Numbered from the stretch's first letter, positions 1-10,780 are shown. The stretch is 64,000 nucleotides of DNA from Macrosoma leucophasiata (GCA_036365455.1 JAWQUS010000020.1:717001-781000); one strand, 5' to 3'. Numbers and translations are program-made. The notes: generated by a model from the letters alone, not told the origin.

Positions 1-151
1 AATGAAAATCACACTTTGCCTAATTTGAATATGGAATTATGTTCTTTAAAATTTTAACTTTCAATGATACCAAAACCAGCCAGATACAAATACTACAAGA
101 TTTATTACAAGTTCATACATACTATAATGCGAAAAGACTTTTTCCCCAACC
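1..151 (-). mobile_element. mariner-type element, end of a copy cut by the window edge
   Basis: The right terminus carries the mariner-like inverted end (CTTTTTCCCCAACC, followed by TA). The whole stretch is the reverse complement of the first 150 bases of the copy at 19131-19545. Only the terminal noncoding part is present, and the rest lies to the left of the window. It is probably dead or a deletion derivative. Confidence 0.75.
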
Positions 152-339
152 TATTAGATCACGCCCCAAATATTATTTAAAACAAAAAAAAAACTATATG
201 TTTTGACTTTTCTACGATTTTAAAGATTCACATCTCTGCCCCCGTAGGAGATAGCATGATAATATGTAGCGTATATGTTGACCGGACCGGTTAGTAATAT
301 TCATGCAAAATTTTAAGTATATCCATTTAGTACTTTTTT

Positions 340-775
340 AGTTTAGCCCGGGCATACATACAGACAAACAGACAAAAAATCTGAAAACTATATTTTTGGC
401 TTCGATTTCTATTGCAGATGACGTCCCAAGTATTCTTTTAAAAAAAAATTTAATCTACAGTCTTTATTTTCTTACTTTATTAAATGTAGAGATTCCTGTG
501 GGAATGAGTGATTTTCCCGCAGTAAAAAGTAGCCTAAATGTTGGCCAGGCTTAGTATCTATACACCACAAAAAGTTTCATTCGAATCCGTCCAGTATCTT
601 CGGAGATTAGACAAACAGACAAACAGACAAACCGACAAACAGACAGACAAAAAAAATAAAAATCATTGAAAAGTGTTCTAATACTATTTTAACATCGCCC
701 CCAACTAGTTTTTCGTAAATATATACAATGTACAGACACGCGGATTTTACTGTATTATAATAAGTATAGATGGGG
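340..775 (+). repeat. dispersed repeat family F with ACAGACA microsatellite
   Basis: The block from the first ACAGACAAACAGAC run through the 'fresh start' sequence near 490-770 is nearly identical to 42130-42420. Both contain a short (ACAGACA)n tract in the middle. This is a degenerate dispersed element with no coding potential seen. Confidence 0.6.
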
Positions 776-925
776 TATACCCATTCTTAACTGACGTTGC
801 CGCTAAGTAGGTAAAATTTAGATGTTTGACTCTGTGCCAGAAATTTCTGGCTCGTACATGGATTGTGGTAGCAATGAACACTACTAAAATTTAACGGCAG
901 ATAGATTACGTAATATCATTTCTAC

Positions 926-1207
926 TTTTTACTGCTGGTAGGTAGTGTTCCAGTGACTGAACTCGCGGGCATAGTCTACATCGCGTTATCTTATCTACTT
1001 GCCACTAAATGGTAGTGTTCAACGCTATCGTGTTCCGGATAGGTGGTAGTGTACGGCTCTGTAATTGCCGGCACAGAGGCATGTCAGCTTAGACCACAGG
1101 AGTGACGCATCTACATTATAGGTTTTTATGTAGATGTCTATAGCCTAGTATTCATTTACCATCAATGTGAACTGTATGCTTATTGGCCACTTCATAACAT
1201 AAAAAAA
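926..1207 (+). repeat. family A SINE-like repeat, near full length
   Basis: This copy runs from the T-run plus ACTG.TGGTAG start to the CATAAAAAAA end. It is diverged, with several indels relative to the copies at 7779 and 24751. Confidence 0.75.
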
Positions 1208-1640
1208 CGTTAACTCTCACCTTTACTCTGCCTCATGCGATCGCTGAAATATACTTATACCATCTTTACATAAAGGAAATGAACCACGGTTCTGGTGAAG
1301 GAAATAAACCACGGTTTTTCGTATAGCGCATATTTATGTAACGATATTTACATAAGCATAATCGACACATATACCGGAACAAGGTATGTTGAGCACACAA
1401 CCGGTATTTAGGGAAAGATTAGGTAAAGCGGTAGTGACTACGCCCTTGAGTTGGACAATAACGGTTATTTTTTATGAAACGAAGGTGGCAAACAAGTGTG
1501 GTACCATGACTACACTTGTTTGCACCTTTTTCGTCTGCTAGCACTGAGCAATCAATTGCCCAGTGACCAGTGAGGTCGACAGTGTCGTCTCGAGACGATT
1601 CGCCTCTATGCACACCGCGGACACTCGGATAAAATTCCAT
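1208..1640. other. no gene seen
   Basis: AT-rich sequence. A short direct repeat (AATRAACCACGGTT) occurs twice near 1275-1318. The tail, 1440-1640, resembles a decayed minus-strand family A 3' end joined to a fragment with CACCGCGGACACTC, which is also present at 2590. No supported coding sequence. Confidence 0.4.
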
Positions 1641-1983
1641 ATATAATAATAATAATAATGGCAACCCTTGAAACGTCCCACTGCTGGGCACTGAGTCTCT
1701 TCCCTTTTTGGGGGAAGACCTGCAGCTTTCTCCACCACGCTGCTCCAATGCGGGTTGGTGGAGATACGGGTTAGTGGACTACCCGCTGTCGGATGTTTTC
1801 AAACAGACTGCTATCTATCGATAGCAACCAGGACCGACGGCTTTATGTGCCCTCGGAAGCACAAAAACACGCATTTTAATTTGCCACTAGCGGTCACACA
1901 CCCGACCGTATTAGTATCGCTTAACCGAGTAGATCGCCTACGATCTACACCAGCCGCTGAGCCAAGCGCGCTTCAAAAATTCC
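1641..1983 (+). repeat. family D retroelement end, near full length
   Basis: Starts with an (ATA)n run and ATGGCAACCCTTG, then GTCCCACTGCTGGGCAC, and ends near the GATCTACACCAGCCGC motif. The same order is found at 12196, 28026 and 44686. The terminal trinucleotide run suggests a retrotransposon 3' end lying in reverse, or a SINE. Confidence 0.7.
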
Positions 1984-2621
1984 ATACAAACGCTTGTTCT
2001 GGTTACCTTATCCTGTTTACTGTGAACTCGTATCCTTGTTACACATCAATCAGGACGTGTTTTTACACGCAGACAAGCACCCACACCGTTGTCCGCTCGC
2101 AACCTAGGCTGTAAGACTGGTACCCAAGGGGTTTGCGGGCTGAAAGAGGGAAAATCAGGTGGGACGTCGAAGTAGAAAGAGAATTTATGTAATAATACTA
2201 CGTATAGAATGGACTTCTACGACGTTAATATGTTGTTTAATGAAGAATATTATTGCATTTTTTTATCTGGCTCGACACGTGTCTGACACGTTTAATATCA
2301 GTAGATAAACGAACCTTTAGCCTTTTAGACATCTTCAAAAAAGCTAAAGGTTATCGTGAAACCTGAGATAGTGTGTTCTACTGAACCAGTTGTTAGGCTG
2401 TCTAGACTTTCAATTACATAATTTTTGATATTTTTTTATTTACATAATTACATATTTTATTTAGGTAAATAGGTATTTTAAAGGCGTTTTAGAAGGCGAC
2501 GGGACGTGACAACCCGTCGCCATCAGCTCACCTCCAGTATTCTTCCGGTAGTGCAGTCAGTCACTCGAACAATGGCGGTCCAATCACACCGCGGACACTC
2601 CGCCAAAATTCCATACAAACG
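1984..2621. other. no gene; fragment of family J near 2499-2582
   Basis: Mostly AT-rich unique-looking sequence. Positions 2499-2582 carry the block around TAGTGCAGTCAGTCA that recurs near 24690 and 39460. No open frame here has support. Confidence 0.4.
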
Positions 2622-2712
2622 CTTGGTCTTTGTATGGGTGTCCATAGGCTGCAGTCATCACTTAACATCAATGTGAACTGCATGCTCTACCACCCCCATT
2701 ACATAAAAAAAT
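2622..2712 (+). repeat. family A, 3' fragment
   Basis: Only the last third is left: GGCTGCAGTCATCACTTAAC through CATAAAAAAA. It joins upstream to foreign sequence at about 2620. Confidence 0.7.
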
Positions 2713-3011
2713 AGGCAGTTGCGTATGGGCCGCCACCACACCAAAATAAAATCGATAATAGCTCAGTAGAAACATAATAATACTGAGTTTTGTTACCAAA
2801 AATCAGACGAAAAAATTGTTTCTTTCTTTGAGTGGGAGAAGTTAACATCCCTTCGGGATCAAGCAGCACGAAATATGAACACATCTCGCGCCACTCTAGA
2901 CTACAGTGTAAGTGGTGGATGGTGATTTGAGGTCCTCCACCGGATGCACTGCCTATGGGTCGCCGAAGTCTGAATCCGGCGCTGGATGGTAGCACTGTAG
3001 GCAACTGTATT

Positions 3012-3480
3012 GTGACCTCCTAAAGAATTCCGGTACATGTCATCTTCCTCCTGCGCCACCCGTTACTTCAATTTAGGCTCATGAACCCGATGCAGAGGTA
3101 TCACAGTCAATCCATGTACCGGTACTAAGTATACCGGTACTAAGAAATGAGTTATGTTATGCGGTATTGTGGTTCAGTTGTAACGGTATATTAAGTGCAG
3201 GTTCGGTATTAGGAACTGGTGTGATATTTTTTTGTCATGAATTGGCAAACAAGCATACAGTTTTACTGAAATTGTTGAAATTATTACTGAAGCCTATACA
3301 GATCTACATAAAACCAGATATATCGATGTAGATGCGTTGTCACTTTTGAGGTCTAAATTATTATGTCTCTGTGGCAGAAATTACAAGGTCATACCTATCG
3401 GTATTATGTAGGTTTCCTCCTTTTTTGGTGGGTTTTTGATGAGGTTTTTGGGTTGGGTATGGGTGAAGGATCTAAATCGG
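3012..3480 (-). pseudogene. broken partial duplicate of the secreted-protein gene at 3537-3986
   Basis: Positions 3012-3224 align with 3600-3815 and positions 3415-3480 align with 3838-3905, on the same strand, with point changes and indels. Between the two pieces sits a minus-strand family A copy (3225-3398). The signal peptide region and the His/Gly-rich C-terminus are missing, so it cannot encode the parental protein. It arose as a tandem duplication that then decayed and took an insertion. Parent and copy are only about 60 bp apart. Confidence 0.8.
3225..3398 (-). repeat. family A insertion inside the pseudogene
   Basis: A T-run plus GTCATGAATTGGCAAACAAG opens the copy, which breaks off before the 5' half of the element. 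It splits the duplicated gene fragment into two parts. Confidence 0.7.
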
Positions 3481-3516
3481 TACAACAATGAAATAAAAAC
3501 CAAGTGCAATAAATAA

Positions 3517-3522
3517 TTTATT
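3517..3522 (-). promoter_or_regulatory. polyadenylation signal AATAAA
   Basis: On the minus strand AATAAA lies 14 bases past the stop codon of the 3537-3986 gene. A second AATAAA-like string follows closely. Position and orientation fit the gene's 3' end. Confidence 0.55.
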
Positions 3523-3536
3523 AAATTCACAATTGA

Positions 3537-3986
3537 CTATCCATAAGCGTAATGAAACCCGTGACCAGCGCCGTGACCTCCAAAATGCCAGCCCGCCCCG
3601 TGACCCCCTAAAGGATTCCGGTACCTGTCATCTTCCTCCTGCGCCACCCGATACTCCAATTTAGGCTCATGAACCCGATGCAGAGGTATCACAGTCAAAT
3701 CATGTACCGGTACTAAGTATACCGGTACTAAAGAATGAGTAATGTTATGTGATATAATATTGTGGTTCGGTTGTAATGGTATCACATGCAGATTTTGTAC
3801 TAGGAACTGGTGTGATAGCGGTATTAAATGAGATTTCTTCTTTCTTAAGGGATTTTCGATGGAGTTTTTGGGTTGAGTGTGGGTATATGGTCCAGGTTGA
3901 ACGGACGTAGATCTCTTGTGGGGGTGCGGCAAGCTCGTCACGAAGATTATCTGGAGAGTGATGATGAGGAACTTTCGTGACTGCAT
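3537..3986 (-). CDS. small secreted His/Gly-rich protein, probably extracellular or cuticular
   Basis: Reads as 149 residues. Residues 1-18 form a plausible signal peptide: basic MQSRK, hydrophobic FLIITLQIIFVTS. A KR site follows at about residues 24-25 (HPHKRS). The middle is rich in Pro, His, Val and Leu with short repeats such as LVPVYLVPVHD. The C-terminus has an acidic QEEDD patch and then GGHGAGWHFGGHGAGHG, ending in Tyr-Gly. There is no catalytic motif and no chitin-binding RR consensus. The composition suits an insect structural or cuticle-associated secreted protein, but I do not recognise the family. A good splice acceptor (TTTCCTAATTCCAG) stands directly before this ATG, so a short upstream exon may exist and the true start may be further 5'. 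No convincing TATA box lies just upstream. A decayed duplicate follows at 3012-3480. Confidence 0.7.
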   Translation of the reverse strand: MQSRKFLIITLQIIFVTSLPHPHKRSTSVQPGPYTHTQPKNSIENPLRKKKSHLIPLSHQFLVQNLHVIPLQPNHNIISHNITHSLVPVYLVPVHDLTVIPLHRVHEPKLEYRVAQEEDDRYRNPLGGHGAGWHFGGHGAGHGFHYAYG

Positions 3987-4494
3987 CTGGAATTAGGAAA
4001 CAATATTTTTAATTTCATGATAGTTACAATCATTTCACTTTTTTAGAAAGTTAAATTGAAAACCATATCTCACATATATTTTCATTGCATTTAGATATTA
4101 TTATCATTCATCTGTTCATCGCGGAGTAGGCAGAGAGCGTGGAGCTCAAACGATTTGTATTTTTAAAGCTTTTGAGCTATTTTTAACATGACCACTCTTT
4201 CCAGGTATACTTTCATAGTAAGGCTCATTTAAGAAAAATGTACCTTGCATCTGGACAAAAAATTTATTGCCTTAATAATTTCGGCAGGCGTTTAGATAGA
4301 CAGCTTTAACAATTTTTTATTTAGGTAGTACCTACTTCAGTGTAGTAGTAGTGTAGAGGATGGGATCGATGTTTATACTGATATAATATTCCTGAAGTTT
4401 GTTTATTTGTTTGAATGCGCTTATCTCACTACCAGTTGGAAATTAAAAAATGTTTTTGCTTAATAAAGCCCCATTCATGAGGAAGGTAATGTTA

Positions 4495-5110
4495 TTTATT
4501 TATTTATTTAAGCTTTTTGCACAATAATGTACATAAGGCGTACTTAATACCAAGTGGTATTCTCTCCCAGCCAACCTTAGGGCCAAATAGAGCAGTCGAA
4601 GAGGTGCAATGATTGGTAGCTCCTTTAGGTTAACACCTATATTTAATTGTATTTATATAAATCTACAATAAGCATTAGATGTTTAAAATCTTTCAAATCC
4701 ATTTTGCTATATCAATAAATACTACAGGATGAATATATTGTTATATACATATAAATACTATTTGTATATATATATATATATATTTGTTTCATTACAGAAT
4801 ACATATAAATATAATTTATTACAACAGTAACATTAAAATAGAACAATGATGACGGTATAATTTGCAACAATTAATTCAGATTAGAAACAGTTAAGAAATA
4901 TTCTTTCAGGTTGCGTTTGAAAGAAAATTTACTCGGAGCCTTCTTGATATGTAGGGCAAGCGTGTTCCAGAGTTTAATTGATGTAACAGCGAAGGAATTG
5001 GAATAAAAACCAGTATGGTGCAACGGAACCAGGAGTTTAAGGTTTTCGGCAGAACGAAGAAAGTGGTAATGTTGATAGGTCTTCGGCATTAGCAGAATGG
5101 TTATATCCCA
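4495..5110 (-). mobile_element. non-LTR retrotransposon 3' stub (reverse transcriptase tail plus 3' UTR)
   Basis: The minus-strand frame 5089-4871 encodes a typical end of a non-LTR ORF2: FYSNSFAVTSIKLWNTL, then KKAPSKFSFKRNLKEYFL. The family motif is 'F..RSIRLWNSLP...SFKRxLK'. Downstream (4495-4870) is an AT-rich 3' UTR with a TTTAT repeat tail at the left end. The catalytic RT domain is absent, so this is a 5'-truncated dead insertion. The same family recurs at 54006-54450. Confidence 0.7.
4755..4782. repeat. (TA)n microsatellite
   Basis: An alternating TA run lies inside the 3' UTR of the retrotransposon stub. Confidence 0.8.
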
Positions 5111-5164
5111 CGGACAGTATTAGTATAGGTAGGTGAAACTGCGGGAAGAATAGATTACAAAATG

Positions 5165-5442
5165 TTTGTTTTTATTGTGTAAGGAAGGTGGCAATCAAGC
5201 ATGGAGCTCACATGGATGTTAATTGATGACTGCAGCCTATAGATATCTACACAAAAACCAGAGGTCAAAATGCAGCTGCGTTGCCACCCCTGAGATCGAA
5301 GTTGTTGTCTCTGTGATTGTTATTACGGGGACATAGATTACCATGTAAGAGGAATACGATAGTGCTGAACACTATCACACTTGGCGGCAGATAGGTTGGG
5401 TAATGCGTTGGTTCCTGCACTGGAAGTTTACCGCCAGTAAAA
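5165..5442 (-). repeat. family A, near full length
   Basis: The copy runs from GTAAGGAAGGTGGCAATCAAG to ACCGCCAGTAAAA. It belongs to the subfamily with GGTTTTT/ATGTAGATG-type central differences rather than the CCTTGGTCTTTGTGTGG type. Confidence 0.75.
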
Positions 5443-5462
5443 TTCATTACATTATTTTCATA

Positions 5463-5590
5463 ATTATAAAATTCTTGTGTGCGTGTGTATGTCACTGAAC
5501 TCTTCCTAGACGACTGAACCGATTTTGATGAAGTTTTTTTGTGTGTGTTCAAGGGGATTTGAGAATGGTTAAGATTCACAAATTAGCCCA
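5463..5590 (+). repeat. degenerate 'ACTGAACCGATTTTGATGAA' type repeat
   Basis: The block CGACTGAACCGATTTTGATG with flanking GTGTGT runs is a common decayed insect transposon segment. Related blocks are near 23500 and 44470. Noncoding. Confidence 0.4.
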
Positions 5591-5599
5591 GCAGATGAC

Positions 5600-6448
5600 G
5601 CTGCAGTCGGTATATAGGTAATTTATCTATACTCATTCGGAGGCAATACAGTGTTTGCCGGGGTCGCTTGTAGGTAGTTATAAACATTTGTAAGCAGCGA
5701 CAACAGGTTGAGAAATCGATGTATCTAAGCTATCTGAAGGTTGACACAACATCGAATTCAGGTGTTCATACGCCTGAGAAACTTCACCACTCCGAAAGAC
5801 GATTGTCTCACTATAGATTTAGTTTTATTTACTTAAGAATTCCAATTAAATCAAAGAAAGGCTTTTTGCTAGCACAAAGACAACGTTAACTGGTAGAATG
5901 AGATTCGGGGAGGAATTTTAAATCAGTTAAGCAGTAGACGGGTGGATGTCGGATTACAAATAATGCTCCAATATTAACGATGCCAAGGACTTATGTCGTA
6001 AATATCACGGTTAAGCTTCGGTTTCGTGGGGAACGGTGGCGACCGTTCGCTTAAAGACGTACCCGCCAAGAAATACTGCTCATCGAGCTTAGGAATGAGA
6101 CAGTCGGCTAGTTTGGACTTAGTAGAGCGTCATCTCTGTTGCACACGTAAGCACTGATTTAATTCATTTATTAGCGAAAATGGGTACAATTTTATGGAGA
6201 TCATATATACATACCTAATAAATACACGCAGCAAATCTAAATTCTTCCATTAGACATGCAAATATCAAGTGGGTCATTGTCATAACCGCATTAAATTCTG
6301 TTACTGGCGGAAATTAATGTGTTAAATACTAATGAGAAAACGCTATATAATATTATAATAAAGATAAATGTTTACTAATTCATAAAGTATTTTTATAATT
6401 ACAGATTATATTAAAATAAACCATTTACAAAACAATTACGAAGCAAAA
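5600..6448. other. no gene seen; MITE G fragment at 6085-6160
   Basis: Unique-looking AT-rich sequence. Positions 6085-6160 match one arm of the foldback family at 20845-21005 (GAGACAGTCGGCTAGTTT, then CATCTCTGTTGCACAC). No supported frame. Confidence 0.4.
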
Positions 6449-7407
6449 GTCCACCTCGGTGGACTATTACCGTTCTTCATCTTTATTCAAATTCGATTAC
6501 GAAAAAAAACCTATTTAGCAGAGTTAACATAAAAAAATGTTTTCTTAAACTAGACATTTTATTTATTACAATAAATAAATAATAAAAAAAATGCATCGAA
6601 TTCAAGACAATTTCTGCATGTTGAAATAATGTTATTAAAATATACATCTATTCGGTGGACTTTATTTATTTCCACTAATTATTTATGAAAAAAAATATAT
6701 TGGTGCACGTAACGTTATTTATAAACGCTTCCAATACTCAGCTGTTCAGGCGCAGCGACATCTTACGGTGGGTCAAACACAAAAAAAGTTACTGCTGCTC
6801 GTTCAACAAAAGCTGGCTGTGTCAAAGTTGAGTGTGTCTTTTCGGTTCCTTCTATATTTTGGTAAGTAATCCCTTATTAATTCATAACTTTACGTTATAG
6901 GTTAGATTTAGAGGTAATTAATCTTTATAGACTTGTAAATTTTACGTAACCACAAAATTATACATGTTATGGAACAATTTCTTACAAAAGTCTATTCGGT
7001 GGACATCTTTTTGGTGGAATTTGTGTCCATCAAAAAGACAAATGTCCACCGAGTGGATCAAGTAGGTATAACAGTTTTTGTTTTGTGCAACCTGGTTTTG
7101 TATGAGGGCTTTAAAGCGAATTAGATAATTAACTGCATAAAAGATACATTGTGTTCATAAGGCGGCTTGATACATTTTACTCATTTTTTAGTATTGGACG
7201 GGTATTGGTTGTGTTTAACTTTTTCCAATTTGGGTTGAATGTGCCTTCTGTTTCTTCATTTATACATGCGTAATTCGTGTTCTACATCAATAATTAATTA
7301 TTTTGTTTGTGCTTCTTGCTTTGGCTAGGCTTCCTGTTTTTTTATCCACAGAATATAGCTAGAACCAGAAACTGAAGCTGAAAAAAAAGGCGCGAAAGTA
7401 GTTAAAT

Positions 7408-7572
7408 ATGTGTAAAGCAAGAGAACAACTTAAGAAACAAACAGTAGCATTAGAAGAACAGCGGAAGAAAGATAAGATGCGATATTCGCCCTTTTCGTGG
7501 AACTATGCAGGTTCGTCAAGTAACATGGGAATTGTCCCTTCTAACTTGACCATTAATAGCTGCACTTCCTGA
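7408..7572 (+). CDS. short charged frame in the 6449-8625 remnant
   Basis: 54 residues from ATG to TGA. The first 24 are strongly charged and helix-forming (CKAREQLKKQTVALEEQRKK), as in a coiled coil or basic nuclear protein. The remainder is low-information. The frame begins 56 bases after a good splice acceptor. It may continue through a weak donor after TATGCAG at about 7530. Function unknown, and it may be a fragment of a broken gene. Confidence 0.3.
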   Translation: MCKAREQLKKQTVALEEQRKKDKMRYSPFSWNYAGSSSNMGIVPSNLTINSCTS

Positions 7573-7778
7573 GACTAAGCTGCCCTACTTGCCATACAGG
7601 TGATACGTGTCCTCATTACGATTTAAGTTGTATAAGTCTTGACTTTGACCACATAACTTGTGCGTTGAGATACCTGCTCCCACGACAGTTCCCAGTTCTA
7701 TTCCCAGCCTCCTACCGAGTCTACCAAGCTCACTGCCTACCTAGTCCTAACTAGAATCCCATAGTTCAACAGATTTTT

Positions 7779-8071
7779 ACTGGTGGTAGAGCTTCAGTGA
7801 CGGAGCTCGCGGGTGTAGGCACCACCGCATTACCTAATATACTTGCCGCTAAATGGTAGTGTTCAGCACTATCGTGTTCCGGTCAGGTGGTAATGTACGG
7901 CCCTGTAATTTCCGGCACAGAGGCATAACACCTTAGGCCTCAGGAGTGGTAACGCATCTGCATTTTGACCTTGGTCTTCATGTGGGTGTCTATAGGCTGC
8001 AGTCATCACTTAACATCAATGTGAACTGCATGCTTGTTAGCCACTTCCATAACATTAAAAAAAAAAAAAAA
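7779..8071 (+). repeat. family A, full length, one of the cleanest copies
   Basis: Begins TTTTTACTGGTGGTAGAGCT and ends CCATAACATT plus a 15-A run. It is inserted inside the remnant at 6449-8625. Sequence on both sides still looks coding, so the insertion is later than the coding phase of the locus. Confidence 0.85.
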
Positions 8072-8639
8072 GATGCTCCAGGAAAAAGTTGAGCTCGACA
8101 ATTACTAAGACTCAAATTAATGATTCTGAAACACCAACTTGTTCTAAGGTCCTGCATGGACTACGAAGTCGAAAACGCATTCGGTTTGCTGATGTTTACT
8201 CTGACTGTTTACTTTTCATGTTCACTATCTACTTCAAGACCTGAAACACCAACAGAAGTGCACCAGACGCGTTGGCAACATTTTTGGTCATCATCAGAGG
8301 ATGAAGATATATTGTCCACCAAAAAGGCAGTATTTTCGGTGGACACAGGAATTTATTTTATTTTAACTTTATTTTTAATGAGACCGCAGTGGTTTTATAT
8401 TTGTTCTCTTAAGGAAAGTTTATTACATATTACTATCGTAAAAGAATTTAATTATTTTGTTTGGTTTATTACCTAATAACAAGTATAGTACATTCGGTAG
8501 ACACATGTGTCTTTTCGGTGGACCCTTAAAATCGTTTTTTTGTAATAACTACTGTAATCCTTTACTTTGATCTCAGACAATAATATATTTTTGTTATAAT
8601 AGATGTCTTTTATTAAATAAAAGGTAAATTTCTTTAAAA

Positions 8640-9790
8640 ATACATGATATTTTTTTTTTTAATTTCTCGACCCTGTTTTGACAATGACCCAAGTACATAA
8701 TGTTACATTGTAACATAGAAGTATAACAGAAATTAAATTTGCGGATTTTCTCTTGTGTACAACACTCCCAAACTTCTTCTTATACTCAGGGTATAGCTCT
8801 ATAAGCTCGCAAAAACCTGTAAAAATGTTAAGTAATGTCACTATAAAAATTTTCTAAATTCTATTTAAAATTGCAGATAACTAATTAGATTTCGCCAAAT
8901 TCAGGGTAATTAAATGTGTCTCGATAAAAAGGTATTTAAAAATATAAAAAAAATATATTACTGATGACGCTTTTCTAGGAAACCAAAGCTCAACCAACTT
9001 GTTATATACACGAGCAGGCGCATTGACAATAATACCCATCCCTTTATTGGTGTTGTGTTGATAAATTAAACATGTTTGAGCTACGGTTGTAACGTTCTTG
9101 GAGAGCGATTTGCTATCTCTTATAAATTTGCATGTTTTGTTCTATTTCTACAGATATTTAGTGGACATGGGACATATTAATACAGGGTGCTTAGTACTCG
9201 ATTCTCGTCGAATATAATAATAACCAAATAAAATAGATACTTAATTTTTGACAAATTGTTGCCAAAAATTTCAAAATTAAGGATATTCTCCCGCGCGCAC
9301 TCGCACCACGCATCATCTCCGTTTGCAGCGATACGAGTATTATCAGTGATAATTTATCGCCTACAAAAAGTTGACTTTCCGTGACCTTTTTATTTATTTA
9401 TACGTATATATTTATTTAATTTATTCTTGTTTATTTTCATAAGATTTAATGTGGGAGGAAATGAGATAGGTAGCATTTATACATCGGACCAATAACTAAC
9501 TAGTATTGTCCCAGCATGGTGTCTAATATGAAAAAAATTTGAAGGTGTCTCTTCTACCAAAACAAGAACAGAACAAGAACTAAACAGTTTTTTTAAATAT
9601 TTATCTACAGCTTCGCTTTAGCAGAAGCCGAGGGACAACGGAGGCAGTTTGTCTCGTATTGTTGATGTGAACGTCTAGGCTTTCGTTCATATTGATTCCT
9701 TTATTTGCTTTAATAAATTTGGACTTATAGCTTTAACATTCATTTTTTTTTAAATTGGTTTACGAGTATCCACAAAAGAACATTATTATA
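8640..9790. other. no gene seen; family I fragment at 8735-8815
   Basis: AT-rich sequence. Positions 8735-8815 match one arm of the element at 32447-32624 (GCGGATTTTCTC, then CACTCCCAAACTT). A GC-richer patch at 9285-9345 has no recognisable signal. Confidence 0.35.
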
Positions 9791-9795
9791 TTTAA

Positions 9796-10046
9796 CTGCC
9801 TCAGTAGTGTAGTGGTAGCACGCCGCTATTGCTACGTCAGGATGGGTATGATCCTCGGAGGGTATCAGATATAAAGGTGTATTACCTTTATTACCTCCGG
9901 ATTAGTCTGTGTTTGTCACCCATCGCTGATCACATAAGCCAAAAACATAATCGGCGAATCGTGTACGTTTGTAGGTATGTTTGAATGTATGCAACATTTA
10001 CCTCTAGATACTTACCGCTTCGGGGAAAAGACGTGAAGTTACGTTA
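9796..10046 (+). mobile_element. family C tRNA-derived SINE, near full length
   Basis: The head CTGCCTCAGTAGTGTAGTGG carries an A-box-like TAGTGTAGTGG, followed by a weak B box (GGGTATGATCC). The body has the GGCGAATCGTG block and ends with CGTGAAGTTACGT. Directly followed by a family B SINE head at 10053. Confidence 0.65.
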
Positions 10047-10052
10047 TTTTTT

Positions 10053-10165
10053 CGTGACTACCCGATTAGTCAAGCGGTGTGAGATGTCCGTTAGATTCGA
10101 TGGGTATCGGGTTTGATCGCTGCACCGGGACAAATATGGCGTACAGATATTTTATATTTAATGTC
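10053..10165 (+). mobile_element. family B tRNA-derived SINE, 5' part
   Basis: The head shows GATTAGTCAAGCGGTGTGAG (A box) and GGTTTGATCGCTGCACCGGG (decayed B box and acceptor-like stem). It breaks off after ACAGATATTTTA. Head to tail with the family C SINE before it. Confidence 0.65.
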
Positions 10166-10597
10166 TACAGGATGGACTAGACAGTAAGTACGACAATAAT
10201 AAGAGTAAAAAAAAAATCCTAGCGGTGTGAAGTCAGGATCCATATAGAAAGTAAAATGTCACAGTCCAGTGCTTCCTTAATCAACTCTTAAAATTGTACC
10301 ACATACGGTCAAAAAATTTCCAATCCCATAAGCCCACCGGTGCCCTTTGAGGTTATAATCTGGCAGTCAATAGCCGGACCCCTATGTGGTATTAGTTTAA
10401 GAGACAAAGACGTGCATTAATATGGCTTTGGGGTTCTTTAAAAGGCGTCTGTGGTTAGGTTCGGGTCACACAGAGTGCAAGAGGGTTCAGGTTATCGTGA
10501 CCCGCATTTTGTTTCTCTATACCAGAGAAAATGTAATAATATGTCCATACTGTCAGTATCGCATTTAAATGAGACTTTATTTGGTGCAATATATTTT

Positions 10598-10780
10598 ACT
10601 GGTGGTAGAGCTGCCCTGTTATTTCCGTCACAGAGGAATAACACCTTAGGCCTCAGGAGTGGTAACGCATCTGCATTTTGACCTTGGTCTTTGTGTGGTC
10701 TTTGTGTGTCTATAGGCTGCAGTCATTATTTAACATCAATGTGAACTGCATACTTGTTTGCCACTTACATTACATAAAAA
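10598..10780 (+). repeat. family A with internal deletion
   Basis: ACTGGTGGTAGAGCT jumps directly to CCCTGTTATTTCCG, losing about 110 bases of the central 5' half. The 3' end is intact. Confidence 0.75.

Larger units (their letters stand above)
6449..8625 (+). pseudogene. gene-like or transposon-like remnant flanked by TCGGTGGAC motifs
   Basis: On the plus strand there is a strong splice donor at 6862 (TTTTG then GTAAGTAAT) and a strong acceptor ending at 7351 (TGTTTTTTTATCCACAG). A 54-residue frame follows at 7408-7572. After a family A insertion (7779-8071), two overlapping frames continue (8077-8245 and about 8210-8476) that look like one protein broken by a one-base shift. They contain SETPTCSKVLHGLRSRKRIR and RPETPTEVHQTRW, then an acidic SSSEDED. 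An AATAAA lies at about 8616. Either a host exon set that has decayed, or a DNA transposon whose subterminal repeats are the TCGGTGGAC copies. I do not recognise the protein. Confidence 0.35.

Noticed and set aside
2699..3004. 101-codon minus-strand frame
   Set aside because: Starts within the broken duplicate boundary and ends in a family A tail. It contains no motif I can name.
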